A DNA stretch of 26,059 nucleotides from an uncultured Eubacteriales bacterium. Lineage in GTDB: Bacteria > Bacillota > Clostridia > Oscillospirales > Oscillospiraceae. The stretch covers positions 1 through 26,059 of the forward strand of contig URDK01000029.1 in the NCBI GenBank assembly GCA_900546485.1, written 5' to 3'. A program made the translations under genes and the position numbers. Position 1 is the first letter of the stretch. Every line of letters starts with the position of its first letter. Shown piece after piece: positions 8,526-18,001 of the stretch. The notes below the pieces were generated by a model that worked only from the letters and a program-made list of their open reading frames with translations, made no database searches and was not told where the DNA came from.

Positions 8526-8590
8526 CGATATAAATTGGAAGATATGGTTCCGAGGTCTCTACCCGGCCGCCGTAAATGGCCGGACTATCG
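8526..8590 (+). promoter_or_regulatory. Purine riboswitch aptamer, guanine type
   Basis: All three helices of the purine aptamer are present. P1 is CGATA/TATCG (8526-8530, 8586-8590). P2 has the conserved loop GATATGG. P3 is CCGGCC/GGCCGG (8563-8568, 8578-8583) with loop GCCGTAAAT. The joining strand GTCTCTACC carries C where most purine aptamers have U at the position equivalent to U48 of the B. subtilis xpt aptamer. The specificity base equivalent to position 74 (8585) is C, the guanine/hypoxanthine class; adenine sensors carry U. It precedes a purine/nucleoside ABC importer and an intrinsic terminator, so the ligand should switch the importer off. No convincing separate promoter is visible between xpt and the aptamer. 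Confidence 0.93.
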
Positions 8591-8631
8591 TTGCGGCGCG
8601 GGGGCGCCTTCCGCCCCCGGGCTCACTATGT

Positions 8632-8659
8632 GCGGAGACCGTCGGGTTTCCGCTTTTTT
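8632..8659 (+). terminator. Riboswitch expression-platform terminator
   Basis: A 9-bp stem (8632-8640 with 8645-8653, one G-U pair), loop GTCG, is followed by six T (8654-8659). Upstream lies a second GC hairpin (8599-8606 with 8612-8619) without a T run. The terminator 5' arm GAGACC (8635-8640) is complementary to GGTCTC (8554-8559) in the aptamer's P2/J2-3 strand. Confidence 0.88.
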
Positions 8660-8712
8660 CGTTCTTTAGGCAGCAGCCTTTAGATAAACATTTACTTTAT
8701 GGAGGAGAAAAA

Positions 8713-9999
8713 ATGAAGAAGTTTCTTGCGCTTCTGCTTGCACTTGTGATGGTTTTCGCCCTCGCCGCCTGCGGTGAGGCCGAGACCCCTGCCAGCGACG
8801 CCCCGGCGAGCGACACCCCTGACGACAGCGCCGCGAGCGACGCCCCCGCCAGCGAGGCCCCTGCTACCGAGGGCATTGCCCTTGAGGACATCAAGGTTGG
8901 TTTCATCTTCCTGCACGATGAGAACTCCACCTACGACCTCAACTTCATCAACGCCGCCAAGGCCGCCTGCGAGGCCCTGGGCCTGACCGAGGACCAGTAC
9001 GTCCTGCGCACCAACGTCCCCGAGGGCCAGGAGTGCTACGACGCCGCTGCTGAACTCGCCGACGACGGCTGCAACATCGTCTTCGCCGACAGCTTCGGCC
9101 ACGAGGACTTCATGATCCAGGCCGCCCGCGAGTTCCCCGAGGTCCAGTTCTGCCACGCCACCGGCACCCGCGCCCACACCGAGGGCCTTGACAACTTCCA
9201 CAACGCCTTTGCCTCCATCTACGAGGGCCGCTACCTCGCCGGCATCGCCGCGGGCATGAAGCTCAACGAGATGATCGAAAACGGTGAGATCACCGAGGAC
9301 GAGGCCAAGATGGGCTACGTCGGCGCCTTCACCTACGCCGAGGTCATCTCCGGCTACACCAGCTTCTACCTGGGCGCCAAGAGCGTTTGCCCCAGCGTGA
9401 CCATGGATGTCACCTTCACCGGTTCCTGGTACGACGAGACCGCTGAGAAGGAAGCCGCCAACAAGCTCATCGCCGAGGGCTGCGTCCTCATCAGCCAGCA
9501 CGCCGACTCCATGGGTGCCCCGACCGCCTGCGAAGAGGCCGGTGTCCCCAACGTCTCCTACAACGGCAGCACCCTCGATGCCTGCCCGAACACCTTCATC
9601 GTCTCCTCCCGCATCGACTGGGAGCCCTACTTCGAGTACATGATCAACTGCGTCGTCAACGGCGAGGCCATTGCCGCTGACTGGACCGGCACCCTGGCTA
9701 CCGGCTCCGTCGTCCTCACCGACGTGAACGAGGCCGCTGCGGCCGAGGGCACCGCTGAGGCCATCGAGACCGCCAAGGCCGCTCTCGAGGACGGCAGCCT
9801 GCACGTCTTCGACACCGCCAACTTCACCGTCGGCGGCGAGGCTCTCACCAGCTACATGGCCGATGTTGACACCGACGCCGACTACACCCCCGACACCGAG
9901 GCCATAGTGGACGGTTACTTCTCCGAGAGCACCTTCCGCTCCGCTCCGTACTTCGACATCCAGATCGACGGTATCAACCTGCTCGACAGCGCTTTCTAA
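8713..9999 (+). CDS. BMP-family substrate-binding lipoprotein (nucleoside/purine importer)
   Basis: The lipid-anchored substrate-binding protein of an ABC importer, of the basic membrane protein (BMP/PnrA) family that binds nucleosides. A Lys-Lys signal peptide ends in lipobox LAAC with Cys20. A 30-residue Ala/Ser/Asp/Pro/Glu/Thr linker with ASDAP-like repeats follows, then the BMP domain: KVGFIFLHDENSTYDLNF, a central FADSFGHEDFM region, CHATGTRAH and YEGRYLAGIAAGM. GGAGGAG (8701-8707) lies five bases before ATG. At 428 residues it is longer than many BMP proteins, partly because of the linker. Codon bias is strong, which fits high expression relative to the membrane subunits. The riboswitch and the xpt neighbour point to purine nucleosides or bases as substrate. 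Confidence 0.92.
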   Translation: MKKFLALLLALVMVFALAACGEAETPASDAPASDTPDDSAASDAPASEAPATEGIALEDIKVGFIFLHDENSTYDLNFINAAKAACEALGLTEDQYVLRTNVPEGQECYDAAAELADDGCNIVFADSFGHEDFMIQAAREFPEVQFCHATGTRAHTEGLDNFHNAFASIYEGRYLAGIAAGMKLNEMIENGEITEDEAKMGYVGAFTYAEVISGYTSFYLGAKSVCPSVTMDVTFTGSWYDETAEKEAANKLIAEGCVLISQHADSMGAPTACEEAGVPNVSYNGSTLDACPNTFIVSSRIDWEPYFEYMINCVVNGEAIAADWTGTLATGSVVLTDVNEAAAAEGTAEAIETAKAALEDGSLHVFDTANFTVGGEALTSYMADVDTDADYTPDTEAIVDGYFSESTFRSAPYFDIQIDGINLLDSAF

Positions 10000-10012
10000 T
10001 CTGAACTTTTCC

Positions 10013-10090
10013 GGCAGACTGCGGCCGCGTGCCGCAGTCTGCCCCCAAAGGACAGCGCAGTAATTTTATTTGCCGCGCTGTCCTTTGGGG
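10013..10090 (+). other. Two tandem hairpins between BMP and ATPase genes
   Basis: Hairpin 1 is a perfect 13-bp stem (10013-10025 with 10031-10043). Hairpin 2 is a perfect 16-bp stem (10043-10058 with 10075-10090) with a 16-base AU-rich loop. Neither is followed by a clean T run. They most likely protect the 3' end of the abundant BMP mRNA or reduce read-through to the ATPase and permease genes. Confidence 0.8.
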
Positions 10091-10116
10091 CATTTTATGT
10101 TTAAGGAGTGACGCCC

Positions 10117-11650
<1,534 letters not shown>

Positions 11651-11658
<8 letters not shown>

Positions 11659-12763
11659 CAAAAACCGCGTGCCCCTCGTGCACATCTCCAAGCGCGCGGC
11701 CCTGCCCTGGTATAAGGCCTGGGCCATACGCGCCGCGGCTATCGTGCTTGCGCTCATCGCCTGCGCGGTCATCACCATGCTGCTCACGGGCGAGGACCCG
11801 ATACAGGTGTACGCCGCCATGATCAAGGGTGCGGTGGGCACGAAGCGCAAGACCTGGGTGCTGCTGCAGAACCTTGCTATACTGCTGTGCATTTCCCTCG
11901 CCGTCACCCCGGCGTTCAAGATGCGATTTTGGAACATCGGCGCCGAGGGACAGGTCCTGGCCGGCGCGCTGGCTGTCGCCGCCTGCATGATACTAATCGG
12001 TGACTCCGTCCCAAGCTGGCTGCTCATAATCATTGAGGCCGTCGCGGGTATTGCCGCGGGCGCGATATGGGCTTTCATTCCCGCCTTCTTCAAGGCGAAG
12101 TGGAATACCAACGAGACGCTCTTCACCCTAATGATGAACTACGTCGCCACCCAGCTGGTGGCCTACTTCGTCATCATCTGGGAGGTCCCCAAGGGAGCGG
12201 GCAAGGTCGGCATCATCAACCAGAGCACTATGGCCGGCTGGCTGCCCCAGATCGGCACAAACAAGTACCTGCTCAACGTCATCATCGTGGCCGTCATCAC
12301 GGTGCTCATGTACATCTACCTCAAGTACAGCAAGCACGGCTATGAGATAAGTGTCGTGGGCGAGAGCGAGAGGACGGCGCGCTACGTCGGCATCAAGGTC
12401 GACCGCGTGATAATGCGTACGCTGCTGCTCTCCGGCGCCATCTGCGGTGTGGCGGGCCTCCTGCTCGTTGCCGGTACCGACCACACGATAACCACCACCA
12501 TCGCGGGCGGCCGCGGCTTCACGGCCGTCATGGTCTCCTGGCTCGCCAAGTTCAGCCCCGTGTTCATGGTGCTGACCAGCCTGCTGCTGGTGTTCCTCGA
12601 GAAGGGAGCAAGCGAAATATCCACCTCCTTCGGGCTCAATAACTCCTTCTGCGATATCCTCACCGGTGTCATACTGTTCTTCATAATCGGCTCGGAATTC
12701 TTCATAAGCTACCAGCTGCATTTCAGAAAGCGCGAGGGAAAGGAGGAGAAGGCCAGTGTTTGA
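11651..12763 (+). CDS. Nucleoside ABC importer permease 1
   Basis: A 370-residue integral-membrane protein of the BPD_transp_2 type (NupP/YufP-like). There are about eight to ten hydrophobic segments, and family motifs such as FWNIGAEGQVLAGA and the cytoplasmic segment YEISVVGESERTARYVGI. I chose ATG 11651, preceded by GGGAGGTG (11634-11641); an in-frame GTG at 11639 overlaps that site. The start lies inside the ATPase gene and the end overlaps the second permease gene by eight bases, so the three are translationally coupled. It should form a heterodimeric channel with permease 2. Confidence 0.93.
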
Positions 12764-13748
12764 CTTTGTATCCTTCATACCCAGGGCCGTTGCCCAGGGC
12801 ATACCCCTGCTCTACGGCAGCACGGGTGAAACTCTGACCGAGAAGTCCGGCAACCTCAATCTGGGCCTTCCCGGCGTCATGTATGTCGGCGCCATCTCCG
12901 GCGTCATAGGCTCCTTCCTCTACGAGCAGTCGGTGCCCGCGGAGGAGATGAACGCCTTCCTCGCCATCGGCATCCCCGTGCTCTGCTGCCTGGTCGGCAG
13001 TCTGCTCATGGGACTGCTGTACTGCTTCCTCACCGTCACGCTCAGAGCCAACCAGAACGTCACGGGTCTTGCCATGACCACCTTCGGCGTCGGCTTCGGC
13101 AATTTCTTCGGCGGTTCGCTCATCAAGCTCACAGGCAGCGAGGTGCCGAACATAGCCCTCTCTGCGACAAGCGCGTACTTCAAGACCAGCCTGCCCTTTG
13201 CCGATGATCTCGGCTGGTTCGGCCAGCTGTTCTTCTCCTACGGTATGCTGGCCTACCTCGCCATCGTGGTGGCGATCTGCGCTTCCTACTACCTCAACCG
13301 CACTCGTCCCGGCCTCAATCTGCGTGCCGTGGGCGAGAGCCCGGCTACTGCCGACGCCGCGGGCATTAACGTCACCAGGTACAAGTACGGAGCCACCTGC
13401 ATCGGCAGCATGATCGCCGGCCTCGGCGGCCTCTACTACGTCATGGACTACGCCAGCGGCGTATGGTCCAACGACGCCTTCGGTGACCGCGGCTGGCTTG
13501 CCATCGCGCTCGTCATCTTCACGGTCTGGAGGCCTGCGCTGAGCATCCTCGCCTCCATCCTCTTTGGCGGACTGTACATCCTCTACCTGTACATCCCCTC
13601 CGGCATGAACCTCGCAGCCAAGGAGCTCTACAAGATGCTGCCTTACCTCGTGACAATTGCCGTGCTCATAATCTCCTCGCTCAGGAAAAAACGGGAAAAT
13701 GACCCGCCGGCCAACCTCGGCCTCGCATACTTCAGGGAGGAGAGATGA
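12756..13748 (+). CDS. Nucleoside ABC importer permease 2
   Basis: A 330-residue permease of the same family (NupQ/YufQ-like). The typical N-terminal sequence GETLTEKSGNLNLGLPGVMY aligns with the inward face motif of these permeases, and a GLNLRAVGESPATADAAGI loop contacts the ATPase. GTG 12756 is preceded by AAGGAGG about ten bases upstream and overlaps the stop of permease 1. It is the last gene of the purine/nucleoside importer operon and ends just before a strong terminator. Confidence 0.93.
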   Translation: MFDFVSFIPRAVAQGIPLLYGSTGETLTEKSGNLNLGLPGVMYVGAISGVIGSFLYEQSVPAEEMNAFLAIGIPVLCCLVGSLLMGLLYCFLTVTLRANQNVTGLAMTTFGVGFGNFFGGSLIKLTGSEVPNIALSATSAYFKTSLPFADDLGWFGQLFFSYGMLAYLAIVVAICASYYLNRTRPGLNLRAVGESPATADAAGINVTRYKYGATCIGSMIAGLGGLYYVMDYASGVWSNDAFGDRGWLAIALVIFTVWRPALSILASILFGGLYILYLYIPSGMNLAAKELYKMLPYLVTIAVLIISSLRKKRENDPPANLGLAYFREER

Positions 13749-13753
13749 CCCTC

Positions 13754-13789
13754 AAAAAGCTCGCTCCTTATGCAGGGAGCGAGCTTTTT
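13754..13789 (+). terminator. Terminator of the nucleoside importer operon
   Basis: A 14-bp perfect stem (13754-13767 with 13776-13789) includes A5/T5 flanks around a GC-rich core and has an 8-base loop. It lies six bases after the permease stop. Confidence 0.93.
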
Positions 13790-13815
13790 CGATATAAAGC
13801 CGCATATGTGGTTTA

Positions 13816-13845
13816 TTGACTTTTAGCACGAAAAAGTGATATAGT
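13816..13845 (+). promoter_or_regulatory. Promoter of the nfnAB fusion gene
   Basis: TTGACT (13816-13821) and TATAGT (13840-13845) are separated by 18 bp. Transcription would begin near 13852, giving a leader of about 55 bases. I see no riboswitch in it. Confidence 0.75.
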
Positions 13846-13907
13846 AGTAGATAATTTCGATGCCCTTTGACGGGTAGTTCGTACATTGAAAGGCGGAATC
13901 GGAGAGA

Positions 13908-16187
13908 ATGTTCAAAATAGCAGAAAAGTACCCGCTCAATACATCAAAGACCATTTTCCGCGTCAGTATTGAGGCCCCCCTCATCGCAAAGAGCGCGCAG
14001 CCCGGCCAGTTCGCCATTTTCAGGCTTGACGAGTATGGCGAGCGTTTCCCGCTTACCATCGCGGACTATGATCCCGAGGTCGGCACTGTTTCCTTTAACT
14101 TCCAGCCTGCGGGCAAGAGCACTCAGATGTTCTCCCTCATGGAGCCCGGCGACTACATCGCCGACATCGTTGGCCCCCTCGGTCGCCCTGCTGAGATCGA
14201 CCCCAACGCCAAGCGCGTCTGCGTGGTCGGCGGCGGCACCGGCTGCGCCATCAACTACCCCGTCGCCAAGGAGCTCAAGCGCCTGGGCATCGGTGTGGAC
14301 ATGATCTGCGGCTTCCGCAGCAAGGACATCGTCATCATGGAGGACGAGTTCCGCGCGGCCTGCGACAACCTCTACATATGCACTGACGACGGTACCTACG
14401 GCGAGGCCGGTTTTGTAACCAACAAGCTCAAGGCACTGCTCGAGTCCGGCGTGCAGTACGACAGCGTGCTCACCTGCGGCCCGGTCATCATGATGAAGTA
14501 TGTCGCCGAGGTCACCCGTCCCTACGGCCTAAAGACCAACGCCAGTTTGAACCCCATCATGATAGACGGCACCGGCATGTGCGGCGGCTGCCGCCTCACT
14601 GTCGGCGGAGAGCGCAAGTTCGCCTGCGTGGACGGCCCCGAGTTCGACGCCCACCTTGTCGACTGGGACAGCCTGCTTGAGCGCAACAACTTCTACCTCC
14701 AGGAGGAGGCGGACCAGAACGAGCACATCTGCCGCATCACCGGCGGCGTGCGCCGCGGCGAGTACAAGCCCTCGGCTCCCGAGGCCGATGAGAACCCCGC
14801 CAAGCGTATGACCAAGCACCCCATGCCGGAGCAGGATCCTGTCGTCCGCGCGAAGAACTTCAACGAGGTCGCTCTCGGTTACAGCGCCGAGGTCGCGCGT
14901 CAGGAGGCCATGCGCTGCCTGACCTGCAAGGACCCCCAGTGCGTCAAGGGCTGCCCGGTCAACGTCCGTATCCCCGAGTTCATCTCCAAGGTCAAGGTCG
15001 GCGACTTTGAGGCCGGCTATGAGGTCATCGCCTCCACGAACTCCCTCGCCGCCGTCTGCGGCCGCGTGTGTCCGCAGGAGCGCCAGTGCGAGAGCAAGTG
15101 CATCCGCGGCATAAAGGGCGAGCCCGTTGCGATCGGCCGCCTGGAGCGTTTTGTCGCCGACTTCCACCTCGAGCACGGCGCACCCGTCGAGGAGGCCAAG
15201 GTGGAGTCCAACGGCCACAAGGTCGCGGTCATCGGCTCCGGCCCGAGCGGTCTTTCCTGCGCGGGCGACCTCGTCAAGAAGGGCTACGACGTTACGGTCT
15301 ACGAGGCGCTGCACAAGAACGGCGGTGTCCTGGCCTACGGCATCCCCGAGTTCCGTCTGCCCAAGAGCATAGTCGACCGCGAGGTCAAGAACCTCGAAAA
15401 GCGCGGCGTTAAGTTCGTCAACGACTGCATCATCGGCCGCACCATGCCGCTCGACACGCTGCTCGAGGAGGGTTATGAGGCCGTGTTCATCGGCTCCGGC
15501 GCGGGCCTGCCCCAGTTCATGAACATCCCGGGTGAGAACCTGCTCGGCGTCTACTCCGCCAACGAGTATCTGACCCGTATCAATCTGATGAAGGCCTACC
15601 GCAGCGACTACGACACGCCCATCAAGAACAACGCAAAGCGCATCGCCGTCATCGGCGGCGGCAACGTGGCGATGGACGCGGCGCGCTGCGCCAAGCGCAT
15701 GGGCGCGGACGAGGTGTTCATAGTCTACCGCCGCGGCCGCGACGAGCTGCCCGCCAGGGCCGAGGAAGTCCACCACGCCGAGGAAGAGGGCATCGAGTTC
15801 AAGCTCCTGAACAACCCCGTTGAGATCCTGGGCGACGCGGACAAGCACGTTGTGGGCCTCAAGTGCGTGAAGATGCGCCTCGGCGAGCCCGACGCCTCCG
15901 GCAGGCGCGGCGTCACGCCCATCGAGGGCAGCGAGTTTGTCATCGTGGCGGACGCTGTCATCGTGGCCATCGGCACCACGCCGAACCCGCTGCTGCGCAG
16001 CACCACCCCGGGCCTCGAGAGCAACCGCAAGGGCTGCCTCGTGGTGAACGAGGACACGCTGGAGACCTCCCGCAAGGGCGTCTTCGCGGGCGGCGACGCC
16101 GTCACCGGCGCTGCCACCGTCATCCTCGCCATGGGCGCCGGCAAGCAGGGCGCGGCCTCCATAGACGAGTACATCATGGGCAAGTAA
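13908..16187 (+). CDS. nfnAB: Fused NfnA-NfnB: NADH-dependent ferredoxin:NADP+ oxidoreductase
   Basis: One 759-residue chain carries both subunits of the electron-bifurcating Nfn complex, which links reduced ferredoxin and NADH to NADPH. The N-terminal half (1-285) is the NfnA/DHOD-electron-transfer type FAD/NAD(P) module, with RFPLTIADYD, VVGGGTGCA (107-115) and a [2Fe-2S] site Asp220, Cys225, Cys228, Cys240. One Asp plus three Cys is the pattern known for NfnA. The C-terminal half (about 300-759) is GltD/NfnB-like. Two Cys clusters for [4Fe-4S] lie at 337/340/345/349 and 384/388/394/398. An FAD site VIGSGPSGLS (441-450) and an NADPH site VIGGGNVAMD (581-590) follow. There is no adjacent gltB, so a glutamate synthase small subunit is less likely. 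It is monocistronic, with its own promoter and terminator. Confidence 0.88.
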   Translation: MFKIAEKYPLNTSKTIFRVSIEAPLIAKSAQPGQFAIFRLDEYGERFPLTIADYDPEVGTVSFNFQPAGKSTQMFSLMEPGDYIADIVGPLGRPAEIDPNAKRVCVVGGGTGCAINYPVAKELKRLGIGVDMICGFRSKDIVIMEDEFRAACDNLYICTDDGTYGEAGFVTNKLKALLESGVQYDSVLTCGPVIMMKYVAEVTRPYGLKTNASLNPIMIDGTGMCGGCRLTVGGERKFACVDGPEFDAHLVDWDSLLERNNFYLQEEADQNEHICRITGGVRRGEYKPSAPEADENPAKRMTKHPMPEQDPVVRAKNFNEVALGYSAEVARQEAMRCLTCKDPQCVKGCPVNVRIPEFISKVKVGDFEAGYEVIASTNSLAAVCGRVCPQERQCESKCIRGIKGEPVAIGRLERFVADFHLEHGAPVEEAKVESNGHKVAVIGSGPSGLSCAGDLVKKGYDVTVYEALHKNGGVLAYGIPEFRLPKSIVDREVKNLEKRGVKFVNDCIIGRTMPLDTLLEEGYEAVFIGSGAGLPQFMNIPGENLLGVYSANEYLTRINLMKAYRSDYDTPIKNNAKRIAVIGGGNVAMDAARCAKRMGADEVFIVYRRGRDELPARAEEVHHAEEEGIEFKLLNNPVEILGDADKHVVGLKCVKMRLGEPDASGRRGVTPIEGSEFVIVADAVIVAIGTTPNPLLRSTTPGLESNRKGCLVVNEDTLETSRKGVFAGGDAVTGAATVILAMGAGKQGAASIDEYIMGK

Positions 16188-16205
16188 GCCGCAAAAACCA
16201 ATAAC

Positions 16206-16238
16206 AAAAGCCCCCGGCCACACGGCCGGGGGCTTTTT
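16206..16238. terminator. Bidirectional terminator between nfnAB and the GH13 gene
   Basis: A 14-bp perfect stem (16206-16219 with 16224-16237), loop ACAC, has an A4 flank on the left and T5 on the right. It serves the convergent genes on either side. Confidence 0.92.
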
Positions 16239-16242
16239 GCGC

Positions 16243-17910
16243 TTATTCAAATACGTATACCCGCAGCTCGTAGGGGCGGGCGGTGAAGCTGTTGTTTATG
16301 ACGAGGTTCATCTCATAGTTTTTGAGCACCAGTTTGCCGGAGAGAAGGTCGAAGCCCTCGGGCGCGGTAAAATACGTCTCCTTGTCCGCAAAGGAGCAGA
16401 TGACGAGCAGCCGCCGGCCGTCCGACTCGCGGGAGTAGACATAGAAGTTCGGGCTCTGCCTGAGGTGCTCCTTGTATTCGCCGTCCATGACCAGGGGCTC
16501 GCTCTTGCGGAAGGCGATGAGCTCGCGGTAGAAGTTGAGCAGGGAATCCGGGTCCTTTTCCTCGACCTCGACGTTGACGTCGCGGTAGTTCTCGTTCACA
16601 TAGAACCAGGGGCGAGTCTCGGAGAAGCCGGCCCAGGGCCCGCCCGTCCACTGCATGGGTGTGCGCGATGAATCGCGGCAGGAGCGCTGAGCCAGCTTGA
16701 GCACGGTCTGGGCGGGCAGTATTTTCGAGGCGATGCGACAGTTATTCTTGAGCATGACGTCCACGTACATGTCTATGCGCGGCAGGCGCAGATTCGTCAT
16801 GCCTATCTCCTGGCCCTGATAGATGAAGGGCGTGCCCTGCTGGAGCATGTAGCAGGCGGCGAGCATCTTGCCGGACTCGGTGCGCCAGCGCTCGCTGCCG
16901 TAGCGGCTTATGACGCGCGGGTGGTCGTGGTTTTCGATGTAGAGCGCGTTCCAGGCCTTGCCCGCGAGCTTTTCCTGCCAGTCGGAGAATGCGCGCTTGA
17001 GCTTCTTGAGGCTGAAGGGCCGCTGGAGGAAATCCGTGGCCACGCAGTCGGCCTCCATATGCGCAAAGCCAAATATGAGGTCCAGCTCGCCGGACTCGAG
17101 ATAGGGCAGGGCCTCCTCGGGCTTCATGCGCGTGCCCTCGCCGAGGAGCATGCAGTCGTAGTCCTCGACCGCCTCGCGGTATTCGCGCAGATAGTCGTGT
17201 ATGTGCGGGCCGTTCATGTACTTGGACATGCCCGTCGCCGCCGGGAGCTTGGGATATGCGTCCGGCAGGCCGGGGGTCTTGGAGATGAAGGTGATGACGT
17301 CCTCGCGGAAACCGTCAACGCCCATGTCCAGCCAGAAGCGCATAATGCTCTTGACCTCCTCGCGCACGGCGGGGTTGTCGTGGTTGAGGTCGGGCTGCTT
17401 CTTGGCGAAGATGTGGAGGTAGTACTCCCCGCTCTGGGGGTCAAGCTCCCAGGCGCCGCCCTCAAAGAGGCTGTCCCAGTTGTTAGGCGGCTTCATCCCG
17501 CCCGAGCGCGTGCGGCGGCCCGGTCGCCAGAAATAGTAGTTCCGGTACGGGCTGTGCGGGTCGCGGCTCTGCTTGAACCACTCGTGCTCGTCGGAGCTGT
17601 GGTTCACCACGAGGTCCATGAATACGCGCATCCCGCGCTCGTGCGCGCCGTCGAGGACTTCCTTAAAGACCTCGAGGTCGCCGTACTCGGGGTTTATGTT
17701 CTTGTAATCCGCCACGTCGTAGCCGAAATCGGCGTTGGGCGTGGGGTAGAGGGGCGAAAACCAGATGGCGTCCACGCCGAGGCTCTTGATGTAGTCGAGC
17801 TTCGACAAAACGCCCCAGAGGTCGCCTATGCCGTCCCCGTTCCCGTCGCAGAAACTCCGCGGCCAGATCTGGTAAACGACCATGGACTTGTACCAATCGT
17901 TCTTAGCCAT
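16243..17910 (-). CDS. GH13 alpha-glucosidase (oligo-1,6-glucosidase-like)
   Basis: A cytoplasmic GH13 enzyme of 555 residues without signal peptide, which hydrolyses alpha-glucosidic bonds of small oligosaccharides. The start YQIWPRSFCDGNGDGIGDL contains the conserved Asp-rich metal loop (about 22-30). The catalytic nucleophile is Asp204 in DGFREDV, the acid/base is Glu258 in LLGEGT, and the transition-state stabiliser is Asp329 in ENHDHPR. Family members usually have MDV and HDQ at the neighbouring positions, so E203 and H330 are small departures. The ATG at 17910 is preceded by GGAGG eight bases upstream; an upstream TTG at 17925 overlaps that site. Trehalose-6-phosphate hydrolase is an alternative. 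A weak extended -10 (TGGTATACT, minus) lies just upstream. Confidence 0.9.
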   Translation of the reverse strand: MAKNDWYKSMVVYQIWPRSFCDGNGDGIGDLWGVLSKLDYIKSLGVDAIWFSPLYPTPNADFGYDVADYKNINPEYGDLEVFKEVLDGAHERGMRVFMDLVVNHSSDEHEWFKQSRDPHSPYRNYYFWRPGRRTRSGGMKPPNNWDSLFEGGAWELDPQSGEYYLHIFAKKQPDLNHDNPAVREEVKSIMRFWLDMGVDGFREDVITFISKTPGLPDAYPKLPAATGMSKYMNGPHIHDYLREYREAVEDYDCMLLGEGTRMKPEEALPYLESGELDLIFGFAHMEADCVATDFLQRPFSLKKLKRAFSDWQEKLAGKAWNALYIENHDHPRVISRYGSERWRTESGKMLAACYMLQQGTPFIYQGQEIGMTNLRLPRIDMYVDVMLKNNCRIASKILPAQTVLKLAQRSCRDSSRTPMQWTGGPWAGFSETRPWFYVNENYRDVNVEVEEKDPDSLLNFYRELIAFRKSEPLVMDGEYKEHLRQSPNFYVYSRESDGRRLLVICSFADKETYFTAPEGFDLLSGKLVLKNYEMNLVINNSFTARPYELRVYVFE

Positions 17911-17961
17911 AGCATCAGCCTCCAAGCAGAGTATACCAGAGCCTCCGCCCGTTTACCAGCC

Positions 17962-17998
17962 TAAAATAAAGCGCCCCGCCTCACAGGAAGCAGGGCAC
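17962..17998 (-). terminator. Probable terminator after the SDR gene
   Basis: On the minus strand a 9-bp stem (17990-17998 with 17971-17979, two G-U type pairs) with a 10-base loop is followed by TTTATTTTA (17970-17962). It would separate the alpha-oxoamine synthase/SDR operon from the GH13 gene. Confidence 0.65.
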
Positions 17999-18001
17999 AT
18001 T

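Noticed and set aside
13908..16187. Glutamate synthase small subunit (GltD) alone
   Set aside because: The protein has an extra N-terminal FAD/[2Fe-2S] module of about 285 residues with the NfnA pattern, and there is no gltB next to it.
14529..16250. Long minus-strand open frame (573 codons) opposite nfnAB
   Set aside because: A shadow of the nfnAB codons, with low-complexity Ala/Val/Leu/Asp composition and no motif. The plus-strand product has all Nfn cofactor motifs.
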